This document shows positions 29,733-39,646 of a DNA stretch of 64,000 bases, piece by piece (within the stretch, counting starts at the first letter, position 1; every line of letters begins with the position of its first letter). Below the pieces are notes generated by a model that saw only the letters and a list, made by a program, of their open reading frames with translations, searched no databases and was not told the DNA's origin. Location: assembly GCA_016721305.1 (NCBI GenBank), contig JADKIH010000002.1, positions 248,001 to 312,000 on the forward strand. Reading direction: 5' to 3'. This DNA is from Bacteroidota bacterium. GTDB lineage: Bacteria; Bacteroidota; Bacteroidia; AKYH767-A; 2013-40CM-41-45. The position numbers and the translations under genes are program-made.

Positions 29733-31626
29733 ATGTATAAAAATACCCGTCATTGGATCAAAACGCTCGAAGAAAAAGGTGAGCTGGTTAGAATTAAGGA
29801 ATACGTTAACCCTGAATTAGAGATAACCGAAATCACTGATCGCGTTTCAAAACAATATGGTCCTGCTTTATTATTTGAAAATAACGGAACCGAATTTCCA
29901 CTGCTCATTAATTCGATGGGCACGGAACAACGAATGGCCTGGGCTCTTGGAGTTGAAAAGCTCGACGAAGTAGGTGACGGAATTGAATCGCTCATCAAAC
30001 TACTTACTTCTCCTAAAGAAGGCATTTTAGAAAAACTAAAAGTCCTGCCTACTCTTGGTTCAATTGCATCATGGATGCCGAAAGTGAACAGCGGCCGTGG
30101 TGAATGTCAGGAAGTGGTTATGCAAAATCCGGATATCACCAAGCTTCCGGTTTTAAAATGCTGGCCGGAAGATGGCGGCCCTTTCCTTACTCTGCCCATT
30201 ATTCATACAAAGGATCCACTTACCGGAATTCGAAATGTCGGACTTTATCGTATGCAGGTTTTTGGTCCGCAACTTACAGGGATGCACTGGCATCGCCATA
30301 AGGTCAGCGCACGACACTTTAATGAATACAAAAAACTCGGCCAAAAAATGCCTGTGGCGGTAGCTCTGGGCGGAGATCCGGTTTACAGCTACGCAGCTAC
30401 TGCTCCTCTACCCGATGGAGTTGACGAATACATGCTCGCAGGTTTTATTCGCAAGAAAAAAGTTGAGCTCGTTCAATGTCTTACACAGGACGTGCAGGTA
30501 CCGGCCGATGCCGATATCATCATCGAAGGTTACGTAGATCCATCAGAGGATTTCATCCTTGAAGGACCCTTCGGCGACCATACCGGTTATTATTCGTTGG
30601 CCGATTACTATCCTAAATTTCATATCACTGCAATTACACATCGTAAAGATGCGGTTTACCCATGTACAATCGTCGGCATTCCACCGCAGGAGGATGCATG
30701 GATCGGAAAAGCTACCGAACGAATTTTCTTAGTGCCGATAAAAATGACGATGGTGCCGGAAGTCGTTGATATGGTTTTACCGGTTGAAGGAGTCTTTCAC
30801 AATCTAGTGATTGTAAAAATCAATAAAGAGTATCCTGGCCAGGCTTCGAAAGTCATGCACAGTATGTGGGGCGCAGGACAAATGATGTTTACGAAGATGA
30901 TGATTGTCGTTGATGGCGATGTCGATATTCACAATTCGGAAGCTGTTGCAAAATACATAAGCGCCAATTTCGATCCGGCGCACGATACCTATTTCACACA
31001 AGGACCTGTCGACGTTTTAGATCACTCCTGCTCCGTTATGGCTTTTGGTGGAAAAATCGGAATAGACGCCACTCAAAAAACGCACGAGGAATTAGCGGGA
31101 AGAAATCCTAACCCTTTCCCATCTTCCGCCAGCATCTCATTCGAAAATATCAAAACACGATTCACCGAAATCAAAGACATCAACTCCAAGTTGCTGAAAA
31201 ATGGCGTTTCCGTTGTCTTTCTTTCTATTGAAAAAATCGTAAAAATCATATCAAAGACCTGGCACCACAAATCGCAAACCTTCCTGAATTTGCCGGCGTC
31301 AAAGTTATCATTTCTTGGAACACACTTTTGATATCAGCCACACCGGCGATGCAGTTTGGAGATTCGCCAACAATGTGGATCCGCGAAGAGACCATCAGAT
31401 GCTCGTCGATGCATCGGGCTTCTCACATCTGGTACTCGATGGAACACGCAAAACTAAAGAGCACGACGACTTCCAACGCGACTGGCCTAACATTCTTGCC
31501 AGCGAAGAAAAAACGATTCTTCACATTGACGCAATCTGGGATAAGCTAGGACTTGGAAAACTAATCGAATCACCTTCTCGTCGCTATGCCGGTCAATTAT
31601 ATCCCGGAGGAGCTGTTGCTAAGTAA
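29733..31626 (+). CDS. UbiD family prenylated-FMN decarboxylase, two frameshifts
   Basis: About 631 residues. UbiD-type enzymes decarboxylate aromatic or unsaturated acids using prenylated FMN; Bacteroidota copies are usually annotated as menaquinone-related, so quinone synthesis is likely but inferred. Visible: YKNTRHWIKTLEEKGELVRI, GLYRMQVFGPQLTGMHWHRHK (cofactor region, about residue 175), EGPFGDHTGYYSLADYYP (Glu and Asp of the active site, about 275) and PPQEDAWIGKATERIF. The C-terminal part needs one A at 31231-31236 (FLSIEKNRKNHIKDLAPQ) and one G near 31312 (ISWEHTFDISHTGDAV). With both it continues to 31626. Confidence 0.85.
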
Positions 31627-31641
31627 TTCTGAATTCAAAAT

Positions 31642-32310
31642 TTACTTCGCATAAGGATTATCAGCCTTGTAAACCTTCAGTGTAAGTTCATCGATCAACA
31701 AAGACTCTTTCTTACGATTCCAGATATACACCTTCAGTTCGGCTCCCGGTGGAATAGGTTTCGTAATTTCAGCAGATAATATTGTCCTGCTCCACGATTC
31801 CGGAAGATGATAAAATTTGGACAAATCGGCTGCTTCGTATAGCAGCGATTCTCCATCTTTCTCGACAGAAAGCACGAGCAGAACGTCAGAAATATCATGA
31901 TCAGCTTTAAAATAAACAGAGGCAATAAAATACCCGAATTGAGGTAAAGGCAAGTCTGATATTTTCTTTTGCAGCGAGCGGGAAAACTCAACTTCCGCAT
32001 TTATTTGTTCACTTGAAGTGCCGGAGTAATGATCGGTTGAAATGCGATGTGGATCACCATTTCCTGAATCTTCGTAATCGAGACTCTCCTTGTACAATAA
32101 ATCATTTCCCATTTCAGTACCTGACTTAGAAAACAAATAGGCCGCAGAATTAAAATACAAATGCTTCTTCTGAAGGTAAGGATACTTGTCTCGAATTATT
32201 TCGAGAATTTCCCATGGATGAAATTCGTTAGTCCACGCAAAACCGAAATGCTCAGAAGTGGATGTATCGACCTGCTGTATTAGCCGGGCAATTTCCTCTC
32301 TCTTAATCAC
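31642..32310 (-). CDS. Probable C-terminal part of a glycosyltransferase, after an in-frame stop
   Basis: 222 residues from a GTG with no clear ribosome site, in the same frame as the GT-C gene upstream and separated only by a TAA and five sense codons. Its start, SEHFGFAWTNEFHPWEILEIIRDKYPYLQKKHLYFNSAAYLFSK, resembles the soluble tail I associate with Bacteroidota GT39-like proteins. A beta-rich C-terminal domain follows (YFIASVYFKADHDISDVLLVLSVEK ... ELKVYIWNRKKESL). I infer one protein interrupted by a stop, through mutation or a base error. A separate small gene is possible. Confidence 0.5.
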   Translation of the reverse strand: MIKREEIARLIQQVDTSTSEHFGFAWTNEFHPWEILEIIRDKYPYLQKKHLYFNSAAYLFSKSGTEMGNDLLYKESLDYEDSGNGDPHRISTDHYSGTSSEQINAEVEFSRSLQKKISDLPLPQFGYFIASVYFKADHDISDVLLVLSVEKDGESLLYEAADLSKFYHLPESWSRTILSAEITKPIPPGAELKVYIWNRKKESLLIDELTLKVYKADNPYAK

Positions 32311-32325
32311 GCGATAAATGAGCTT

Positions 32326-33543
32326 TTAATCCAATTCAGGCATTCGCACTTTATAGTATTCGAAATAATCGGGATTAACTACATTGACAACTACCGGTGT
32401 TTGAGACGGGAAATGACTGACATCAACGGTCAGCTCTCTAAAAACTCCGAAGTGATTTTTCGTATAGAAGCCATCACGAATAAGCGTTACCACACCGACT
32501 GCTAAAAAAGCAACAACAATTATTGCATTCAGCCATTTTCGCTCGCCAAACGAAAATGAAAATAATACCAGGAAGATGAACGGAAGCGGAAAGAGAATCG
32601 TCGAAAATTGAATTACCGGATGAGCTAATACGGAATAGCCATAGGCAAGAACAAAAACAAGGAGAAACCATAAAACAAATAAGATCCGCCATCGCCATTG
32701 ATCCGGCATTTTTTTACCAAAAAATATTCCGAATACAAAGAGCATTAGCACGAACCCAATCAAAAGAAACGATTCATTAAACACCTGATAAAAGAATCGA
32801 ACTAAAAACATTTTATCAGGCGCTGAGAGCCATCCTCCAATATCTCCCGTCTTCATTTGCTCTCTGAAAATCGGTAACTCAGGAACAAAAGTCAGCAATG
32901 CAATTATTCCACCTAAGATATACTTCCAACGATTTTTCTTATCGATAAAGAACATCCCCGACACACCTACTCCTGCTGCAAAAACAAAAGCAAAGTAATG
33001 AAGATGCAAACACGCTATCATCGACAAAACCCACAACCACCACCATCTTCGTTGATGATTATCATTCGGGAATACATAATTCAGCCAGGAGTAAACAGTC
33101 AAAATGGAAAAGAAAATTCCCGGACTGTACATTCTTGAAATCTGAGTGTATTGCAAACACAAGGAGGATATGGTGAATGCAGCTGCAGCCAATAGCCCCG
33201 ACAATTCACCGAAACATCGGCGTCCGATGAGATACAATACCCATGCGGAAAGAAAAGAAATCAGAACGAATGGCAATCGAATGATTAATGCGTCTTCTCC
33301 GAAAATCTGATTGTAAAAGAAAAACCAAATATGAGTACCGGCCGGATGATAGTCGGTATATACACCCTGTCGTATCATTTCAAGAAACGATGAATGCCTT
33401 GCCCGCATGATCGAACTAAGTTCATCGTTCGACAACGACAAATTCTTTAAGTTCCAGAAGTGCAAAACTACTGACAGTGCGATTATGCCAATAATTAGGA
33501 TGCGGTATACAAGCCGATCCGATTTAGCGGGTGCTAAATTCAT
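32326..33543 (-). CDS. GT39-like membrane glycosyltransferase
   Basis: 405 residues with about ten membrane helices. GT-C glycosyltransferases transfer sugars from polyprenyl donors on the outer face of the inner membrane. The first loop contains NLSLSNDELSSIMRARHSSFLEMI, whose Asp/Glu pair is typical of the PMT/GT39 group, then YTDYHPAGTHIWFFFYNQIFGEDALIIRLP, matching the family. It ends ...VNPDYFEYYKVRMPELD at a TAA, followed in frame by the 31642-32310 segment, so the real protein may be longer. It is last in the rmuC/GWxTD/rlmB operon, 30 nt after rlmB. Confidence 0.8.
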   Translation of the reverse strand: MNLAPAKSDRLVYRILIIGIIALSVVLHFWNLKNLSLSNDELSSIMRARHSSFLEMIRQGVYTDYHPAGTHIWFFFYNQIFGEDALIIRLPFVLISFLSAWVLYLIGRRCFGELSGLLAAAAFTISSLCLQYTQISRMYSPGIFFSILTVYSWLNYVFPNDNHQRRWWWLWVLSMIACLHLHYFAFVFAAGVGVSGMFFIDKKNRWKYILGGIIALLTFVPELPIFREQMKTGDIGGWLSAPDKMFLVRFFYQVFNESFLLIGFVLMLFVFGIFFGKKMPDQWRWRILFVLWFLLVFVLAYGYSVLAHPVIQFSTILFPLPFIFLVLFSFSFGERKWLNAIIVVAFLAVGVVTLIRDGFYTKNHFGVFRELTVDVSHFPSQTPVVVNVVNPDYFEYYKVRMPELD

Positions 33544-33573
33544 AAGCTTAACGATTCAGATTTCTTCAGACAA

Positions 33574-34354
33574 TTAATTTCTTTGGCGAATCACTTCGTA
33601 CATCATAACTCCGGCGGCAACGGAAACATTAAGGGAGGAAATTTTACCCATGAGAGGAATTTTACACAACTCATCGGCTATTCGTATAATATCGTTACTC
33701 ACGCCATCTTCTTCCGAACCCATTACAATGGCAATCGGGCCTGCTAAATCAGTTTTATAATAATCGCCTTGCCCTTTTCAGATGCGGCAACAACTTTGAT
33801 TCCGCTTTGCTGAAGGTATTCTACCGTGCGCTTCAAATTTGTTTCACGGCAAACGGTAATCCTGCTAAGTGCTCCCGCCGAAGTTTTAATGGCATCCGCT
33901 GTTACTTGCGCTGCTCCTTTTGCTGCAATAACGATGGCATGCACACCGGCACATTCAGCTGTTCGTGCAATAGCTCCAAAATTTCTTACATCAGTAATCC
34001 GATCCAAAACTAAAATAAATGGTGTGCTCCCACCTCGAATACGGTTGGAACCACATCGGCTAACTTTGAATATGAAATTGAAGAAATATAGCATACAACA
34101 TCCTGATGATTGTTGCGAGTAATACGATTCAGCTTTTCCATCGGAACTTCTGTCCAGGGAATCTGACGTTCCTTCAGCATATCTTTTAACTCCGCCATCA
34201 AATCGCCTTTAGCTCCACGGCATATGAATAATCTTTCAATTTCCTTTCCGGCCAGAATAGCTTCCATCACCGGACGCAATCCGTAAACCAATTGCTCATT
34301 TTCATTTTCTTCCGGGCGACGCCTGCGGAAATTCTCATTTCTTTTCGGATACAT
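33574..34354 (-). CDS. rlmB: 23S rRNA (guanosine-2'-O-)-methyltransferase RlmB (SpoU), two frameshifts
   Basis: About 260 residues when joined. The SpoU family uses a knotted SAM-binding fold to 2'-O-methylate rRNA (RlmB: G2251). The N-terminal L30e-like substrate domain (VYGLRPVMEAILAG ... PWTEVPMEKLNRIT) is followed by LVLDRITDVRNFGAIARTAECAGVHA (motif 1), then IAIVMGSEEDGVS (motif 2) and KIPLMGKISSLNVSVAAGVMMYE (motif 3, knot). The frame moves near 34018 (a lost C, FEVGAHP) and near 33760 (a lost T before YYKTDLAGPIAIV). It lies 6 nt after the GWxTD gene. Confidence 0.9.
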
Positions 34355-34360
34355 ACTATG

Positions 34361-35620
34361 TTAATTAAAGCTGTTGTACGCGCGGCCTTGTCGCCACGTT
34401 TCTACAGCCCGATACCAATTTGCTTCGTAGATAGGTGTTCTGGATAATGTGTAATCGTTGTAAGTAAACGGATTGTTTACTTTGGTAAAGAAAAAATTAA
34501 CAGCAAGTGAACTTCCTGCCGTGCCGTAGATCCAACTTTCCGATTCAGCGCCAAGATTTATGGTTGTCGGCATACCGAAGATTATATAAATCATCCCTCG
34601 ATCAGTTCGCCAGCCTTCTGTATAAGACGTAAAAAGTCGATTTGCCTCTTGTACTCTACCGTAATATTTTTTAATCAACGCTCTCGTTTTTTCAGCGCCT
34701 CCTCCTCTCGAAAGCCAGAATTCATCTACAGCGGCTTTTAAATTCGGATTCGTCTTCATTGTTTCATACTCTCGCTTTGTCAACAAATATCGTAATGCTT
34801 CAATCATTTGAGCCGGCGAAACCACAGAAGGAAATCCTGATGTAAAGCGGTAAATAGTGAATCCTGTATAATTAGATGTATCTATTTGAAACTGATAAAA
34901 GCCTTCATTTGGCAATACAATTCCATTCGAGTCATTCACTGCTATCTTAAACAAGCTGTCAGGGGCATATACAAACTCCTCGTGCATATCAAAAGTATAA
35001 GGCGGTGGAGCCAAAATAAATTCCCGATGATAATAACGACACCAAGCTGAATCCAGTTCCCGATTTTTATAATTTAATCTGAACGTATCGGTTGAACTCA
35101 AATAATTTCGAAATAAGGGTTGCCCGCTTTTACCACATAAGAGAAAATCGTTTCTTGAAGGACTTGCTTCACGATCAAGTGGCACAAAAAAATCGTCTGA
35201 AGAATTTCGGTTCAAATCAAACATTGTAATACGCACTAAAAGAAGTCCGGAATGCCGCACAGGCAATGATAAACTAAGCAATTTCTGCTTCGACTTATCC
35301 GTCATATCTAATGCAAATCTGGCTGATGCACTATCGAGAGTCTTCAACGACTCGTACGACGTCACCACTTCGGCAACAACGTTGATAAATGATTTAAATG
35401 TCTCATCCGTCTGGCGTACAAAAAGAAATTCATCGGGCTTTATTCGAATATAAACTTTAAGAGATGAATCGGATTGATTCTCCAAAACAAACTCAGGATG
35501 CGTCATGTGTTCCGTCGGCTTATAGTACGACACCATATTCGTCGAACTTAAATCCCTTGTCGAAAAACAGGAAACCAGAAACAAAAGTAAAAGAAGCGAG
35601 ACGATCTTTAGCTTCATCAA
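34361..35620 (-). CDS. GWxTD domain-containing lipoprotein
   Basis: 419 residues. A signal peptide with a lipobox (LLLLFLVSC) suggests membrane attachment. The C-terminal domain contains EGWRTDRGMIYIIFGMPTTINL, the GWxTD motif (about residue 345) of a Bacteroidota family of unknown role. The N-terminal ~250 residues are beta-rich with alternating strands, a putative cell-surface or periplasmic module. It starts 1 nt after the rmuC stop and ends 6 nt before rlmB, so it belongs to that operon. Intact. Confidence 0.85.
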   Translation of the reverse strand: MMKLKIVSLLLLLFLVSCFSTRDLSSTNMVSYYKPTEHMTHPEFVLENQSDSSLKVYIRIKPDEFLFVRQTDETFKSFINVVAEVVTSYESLKTLDSASARFALDMTDKSKQKLLSLSLPVRHSGLLLVRITMFDLNRNSSDDFFVPLDREASPSRNDFLLCGKSGQPLFRNYLSSTDTFRLNYKNRELDSAWCRYYHREFILAPPPYTFDMHEEFVYAPDSLFKIAVNDSNGIVLPNEGFYQFQIDTSNYTGFTIYRFTSGFPSVVSPAQMIEALRYLLTKREYETMKTNPNLKAAVDEFWLSRGGGAEKTRALIKKYYGRVQEANRLFTSYTEGWRTDRGMIYIIFGMPTTINLGAESESWIYGTAGSSLAVNFFFTKVNNPFTYNDYTLSRTPIYEANWYRAVETWRQGRAYNSFN

Positions 35621-35621
35621 T

Positions 35622-36956
35622 TTATCCTTGAATATTTTCTTCTGCCCGTTCGATTAGTCCGACCGGTAAATCCTTCGTGGCTTTCGCACCTAATTTTTTC
35701 AAATCCTCTATTCGTTTCACAATATTACCGGTGCCCGTACTGAGCTTGAGCATCGCATCTTCGTAAGATTTTCGAGCCGAACCCATTTTCGTGCCGACAT
35801 CAATCATATCATCCATGAAGTTTTTAAACTTATCGTACAATGCTCCTCCCTGTCGGGCAATCTCCAATGCATTGCGAGTTTGCTTTTCTTGCTTCCAGAT
35901 AGATGATATCGTTCGCAATGTTGCCAATAAGGTAGACGGGCTTACAATTACAATCTTCCTGTCCCAGGCAAAGCTGAATAATTCATTATCGGCTTGAACA
36001 GCCATACCAAACGAAGACTCAATTGGCATGAACAATAAAACAAAATCCGGTGTTGTGAGATCTGACGAAGTCTGATAATTTTTCTCACTCAGGTTTTTAA
36101 TATGAGTACGGACCGACAAAACGTGCTCCTTCAATGCTTTTTCGCGATCTTCATCACTTCCGGCATTTACCATCATTTCATAAGCAAGGAGACTGACTTT
36201 AGAATCGATGATAATGTGCTTGTTGTCGGGAAGATTAATAATCACATCCGGCTGTATTCTTTTACCCTCTTCGTTATTAGTACTAAATTGCAATTCATAT
36301 TCGGAACCTTTGGTTAATCCGGAGCGCTCGAGAATTCGCTCAAGAATAACCTCACCCCAATTACCTTGCTTCTTTGTATCACCTTTGAGTGCCCGGGCCA
36401 GATTGTTTGCTTCTTCGCTGATCTGTTTATTTAAGTCGATCAGATTCTTAATCTCTCCCTTCAAAGTATTACGCTCTGCCGATTCAATTTTATACGACTG
36501 TTCCACCTTCTGCTCAAAGTCTTTAATCTTTTCACGAAGGGGATTCAAAATCACGTCCATATTGACACGATTTTGTTCGGTAAATTTCTGACTCTTCTCT
36601 TCTAAGATTTTTGCTGATAAATTTTCAAACTCAACGCGAAAACGCTGATGTAGATTTTCAATCTCCTGCTTCTGATTCTCCAGCCTCTCCAAATAATTCT
36701 TGGATTCAGCCTGTGCAGTTGCCAGAGCGGAACTTAGCTCTATAATTCGGTTACGTTCGGCAACAAGCATTTCCTCAGCCGAACGGCTCTGAAGTACACT
36801 TTGATTCAGACGATCCTGCAGAATACTGTTCTGCTTTTCGGCTTCAGATAATTTTAACTGCAGCTCACCCTTTTGAGCATCGGGCTTCGACTTTAAAAAG
36901 AGCCAGACAATGAGAGCTCCTAAAACCACACCGGCCAATAAAAAAACTATTTGCAT
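35622..36956 (-). CDS. rmuC: DNA recombination protein RmuC
   Basis: 444 residues. RmuC has been linked to suppression of inverted-repeat recombination in E. coli, and Bacteroidota copies look like the general family. An N-terminal membrane helix (MQIVFLLAGVVLGALIVWLFL) is followed by a long coiled coil (about residues 30-165, many E/Q/L heptads) and the RmuC domain (about 170-430): KGDTKKQGNWGEVILERILERSGL, INLPDNKHIIIDSKVSLLAYE, LFMPIESSFGMAV and IVIVSPSTLLATLRTISSIWK. First gene of a four-gene minus-strand operon. Intact. Confidence 0.93.
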   Translation of the reverse strand: MQIVFLLAGVVLGALIVWLFLKSKPDAQKGELQLKLSEAEKQNSILQDRLNQSVLQSRSAEEMLVAERNRIIELSSALATAQAESKNYLERLENQKQEIENLHQRFRVEFENLSAKILEEKSQKFTEQNRVNMDVILNPLREKIKDFEQKVEQSYKIESAERNTLKGEIKNLIDLNKQISEEANNLARALKGDTKKQGNWGEVILERILERSGLTKGSEYELQFSTNNEEGKRIQPDVIINLPDNKHIIIDSKVSLLAYEMMVNAGSDEDREKALKEHVLSVRTHIKNLSEKNYQTSSDLTTPDFVLLFMPIESSFGMAVQADNELFSFAWDRKIVIVSPSTLLATLRTISSIWKQEKQTRNALEIARQGGALYDKFKNFMDDMIDVGTKMGSARKSYEDAMLKLSTGTGNIVKRIEDLKKLGAKATKDLPVGLIERAEENIQG

Positions 36957-37114
36957 GTTCTATTGTACTTAGATGATTCAATACCCGGAAAAAACACCAC
37001 GAGACTCTCCGTTCCGGCGCTTTCAATTCTCGAAATTAACTTCCGAATGCAATGAATCTGATATAAATTCGTTTATTCTTACTTCCAAAACTCGGCAGCT
37101 GCCTCATATTTTGG

Positions 37115-37122
37115 TAGCTTTG
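37115..37122 (+). promoter_or_regulatory. Putative -7 element for the DUF922 gene
   Basis: TAGCTTTG (exact TAnnTTTG), ending 32 nt before the ATG at 37155. No clear -33 box. Confidence 0.4.
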
Positions 37123-37154
37123 TAAAAATACAAATAAATCCTTGCCTTTCCGCC

Positions 37155-38234
37155 ATGATTTCATTCAGATTCAGCATAAAAATTACCCTATTTTTCCTTT
37201 TTCTGAACCTAATTTCCGTTCAGACTAAAGCCGCCGATTATATACTGAACCTAAAGCCTCAAGATTGGAAATTGCAGGCAAAAGGGTTCTATCTCAAGTC
37301 GGTGGTTGACGAACGCAACGAAAAAACGAACGGGGTAGCGATGGTGAGTGGAGCAAAAATTCCCGTTAAATTCAAGAACTCCCTGGAGAATGATTTGGCT
37401 GATCTCATCCGATCCTCTACCTCCTTCGACTCAACAGGCATACCTTTGGTATTAGGAATTCAACTTTTCGCATTGCAGGAAAAAGGTACGATGTCGCGGC
37501 ATACAGCTTCGCTTCTGGTAAAGGCTCATTTTTACCGCGAACACAACGGGAAGTTGTACGAAATTGTTGAACTCGAAAGTAAGCCGGCTCTGGAAATGAG
37601 CGGACCTGTACCTCTTGCACAGGAAACTATTATTCAAAATGCCATGAAAGATTTTATTTCCAATCTGATTCAGATGCTGAAAGAAAGTCCCAACATGTCG
37701 CAGATGGCAACCGCAGCCAAAGTTATTATTGATCCGCTGCCCAACTCATATTTCAACAAACGCGACACTCTTTATTGGAACCCAAAGCTCCGACTGAAAT
37801 GGTCCGATTTTAAAGGGCCGATTCCCGAATCACCCTTCTCGGCCGAAAGTAGCTGTGTGTTCACCTATACGGCATCAACGAATATGAACAATTCAACTCT
37901 CGAAATCCATGTGCAGATTGCCGCTTGTTTTAACACTTATAATTCGTGGGTAAAACCTGAGCTTAAACGCGACACTTTGCTCATGCACGAACAATTGCAC
38001 TTTGACATTTGCGAAAACGAGATCCGTAAGCTTAAAAAAACACTAAGCGAAGCATCATTGGATCCGTTTGATTTCGACGTGCAAATCCGTTCTGCTTTCA
38101 ATGAGGCGTGGACAAAGTACAAAGACATTCAGCATTTATACGACGAAGAAACTCAGCATGGAATTGTTCTCGACAAACAAAGCGAGTGGATGAATAGAAT
38201 TGCCCTTGAATTGAATGCTCCCTCAGAAAATTAA
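37155..38234 (+). CDS. Secreted DUF922-type putative zinc peptidase
   Basis: 359 residues. A signal peptide (KITLFFLFLNLISVQTKA) precedes an N-terminal ~180-residue domain of unknown function. The C-terminal ~150 residues match DUF922: LRLKWSDFKGPIPESPFSAES, SWVKPELKRDTLLMHEQLHFDICE and DEETQHG. HEQLHFD is a HExxH-like zinc site (about residue 282), and the downstream ETQHG may supply a third ligand, so a metallopeptidase is plausible though not shown for the family. The last 12 nt overlap the convergent radical SAM gene. Intact. Confidence 0.75.
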   Translation: MISFRFSIKITLFFLFLNLISVQTKAADYILNLKPQDWKLQAKGFYLKSVVDERNEKTNGVAMVSGAKIPVKFKNSLENDLADLIRSSTSFDSTGIPLVLGIQLFALQEKGTMSRHTASLLVKAHFYREHNGKLYEIVELESKPALEMSGPVPLAQETIIQNAMKDFISNLIQMLKESPNMSQMATAAKVIIDPLPNSYFNKRDTLYWNPKLRLKWSDFKGPIPESPFSAESSCVFTYTASTNMNNSTLEIHVQIAACFNTYNSWVKPELKRDTLLMHEQLHFDICENEIRKLKKTLSEASLDPFDFDVQIRSAFNEAWTKYKDIQHLYDEETQHGIVLDKQSEWMNRIALELNAPSEN

Positions 38235-39302
38235 TTCAGTTTGACCGTGCATCGGCGGACGATGAAATAGAGTCAAATCGTAGTCGGGAAACTTTCTTTC
38301 AGAAAGATGCTTTCGTACCGCCGTTTTGAACAATTGCCGAATACTCTCGGCTTCGTGTCCTACTCCTTTCATCCTCGTTCCAAAACGTGAATCGCTCAGG
38401 CTTCCTCCATGGCAGGCTGCAATTAAATTCAACACCTTCTCGGCTTTTTCCGGATAGGCTTTTGAAATCCAGTCTTTGAATATGTCGGCCACTGCATCAT
38501 TCAATCGTACGATTGTCATTCCGGCCTGACGTGCTCCGGCATTGGCAGCCATTTCGATGATCGACGGAATTTCATGACTGTTCAATCCAGGGATAATAGG
38601 TGCTACCATCACACCCACAGGAATATTTTTCTTCGACAACTTCTCAATTACCTTAAGCCGGTTAACAGCTGTTGCCGTTCGTGGTTCAAGCTTTAGCCGA
38701 ACATCTTCGTCGAGAGATGTAATACTGATCATGACGTGAACTAAATTTAATGACGACAAGTCCGATAGGATATCGATATCGCGAAGAATGAGTTGATTCT
38801 TCGTAATGATGCTCACCGGATGTTTAAATCGTAATAATACTTCGAGCAACGAACGAGTCAATTTAAATCTCCGTTCAGCCGGTTGGTAACAGTCGGTATT
38901 TCCGGAAAGCATGATTGGAGCCGGTTCATATGATTTCTTCCGCAGAGTTTGTTCAAGAAGTGCAGCTGCTTCCGGCTTGACTAAGATTTTCGACTCAAAA
39001 TCTATTCCTGCCGAGTAGCCCCAGTATGCATGAGTATTTCGAGCATAGCAGTAAATGCAACCATGCTCGCACCCCTGATATGGATTCATCGAATAGTCTG
39101 AAGGGATATCCGGGCTTTCAACACGATTCACTATCTTCTTCGGGTACTCCATCAAAAACTGTGTACTCCCATGCAAATTCAACTCTTCATCGAGGCCTTC
39201 AATATGCTCGGTGACCAGCTCTTGCTTCAGAAATTTATTGGCCGTATTTAATTGCGCCCCGCGTCCCTTCTTGAAATTGTCGGTATTACGATCAAAAGTC
39301 AT
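38223..39302 (-). CDS. PA0069-family radical SAM protein
   Basis: 359 residues. The radical SAM [4Fe-4S] site is GCEHGCIYCYARNTHAYWGYS (CxxxCxxC, about residue 79). The N-terminal RGAQLNTANKFLKQE and the YSMNPYQGCEHG block mark the PA0069-like subgroup, which resembles SplB-type spore photoproduct lyases but has no known reaction. The rest is a partial TIM barrel (VMISITSLDEDVRLKLEPRTATAVNRLKVIEKLSKKNIPVGVMVAPIIPG). Intact; overlaps the DUF922 gene at the 3' end. Confidence 0.88.
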   Translation of the reverse strand: MTFDRNTDNFKKGRGAQLNTANKFLKQELVTEHIEGLDEELNLHGSTQFLMEYPKKIVNRVESPDIPSDYSMNPYQGCEHGCIYCYARNTHAYWGYSAGIDFESKILVKPEAAALLEQTLRKKSYEPAPIMLSGNTDCYQPAERRFKLTRSLLEVLLRFKHPVSIITKNQLILRDIDILSDLSSLNLVHVMISITSLDEDVRLKLEPRTATAVNRLKVIEKLSKKNIPVGVMVAPIIPGLNSHEIPSIIEMAANAGARQAGMTIVRLNDAVADIFKDWISKAYPEKAEKVLNLIAACHGGSLSDSRFGTRMKGVGHEAESIRQLFKTAVRKHLSERKFPDYDLTLFHRPPMHGQTELIF

Positions 39303-39646
39303 TCTGACAAATTACTAAAACGAGTTTAGGTCTGTCAGTTTGATGAAAATTTATTTTTGCATCATGAAATAAAATGCCTGGCGCTTGTCAAACAATCATA
39401 ATTCAATCAATAATTTGAGCACCCATGCTCTTGTAGTTTTCGCAATAGTATAGAGCTCTTCTCAAACACAAACGAATTAAATTTTGCTTGGAAAACACCG
39501 TTTTCACACAGTTTTACGCCACTATTTTCAAAGTCATTTTGTAAATCCGTTTGATTTTTTATCTTTGAAAATAGGACGATTTACCCCACTCGCTTACTAC
39601 TGCGAATTGTAACAGCGACATCACTATCATCCAAACCTGCATTCAC
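39303..39646. other. 344-nt intergenic region between divergent genes
   Basis: AT-rich, no coding frame I would defend. It holds a promoter for the metzincin gene at 39538-39567, and a TATTTTTG at 39352-39359 that is not followed by a gene nearby. Confidence 0.6.
39538..39567 (+). promoter_or_regulatory. Bacteroidota-type promoter of the metzincin gene
   Basis: TTTG at 39538-39541, an 18-nt spacer, then TATCTTTG at 39560-39567. This matches the TTTG-N19-TAnnTTTG consensus apart from one base of spacing. The leader to ATG 39647 is about 75 nt. Confidence 0.6.
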
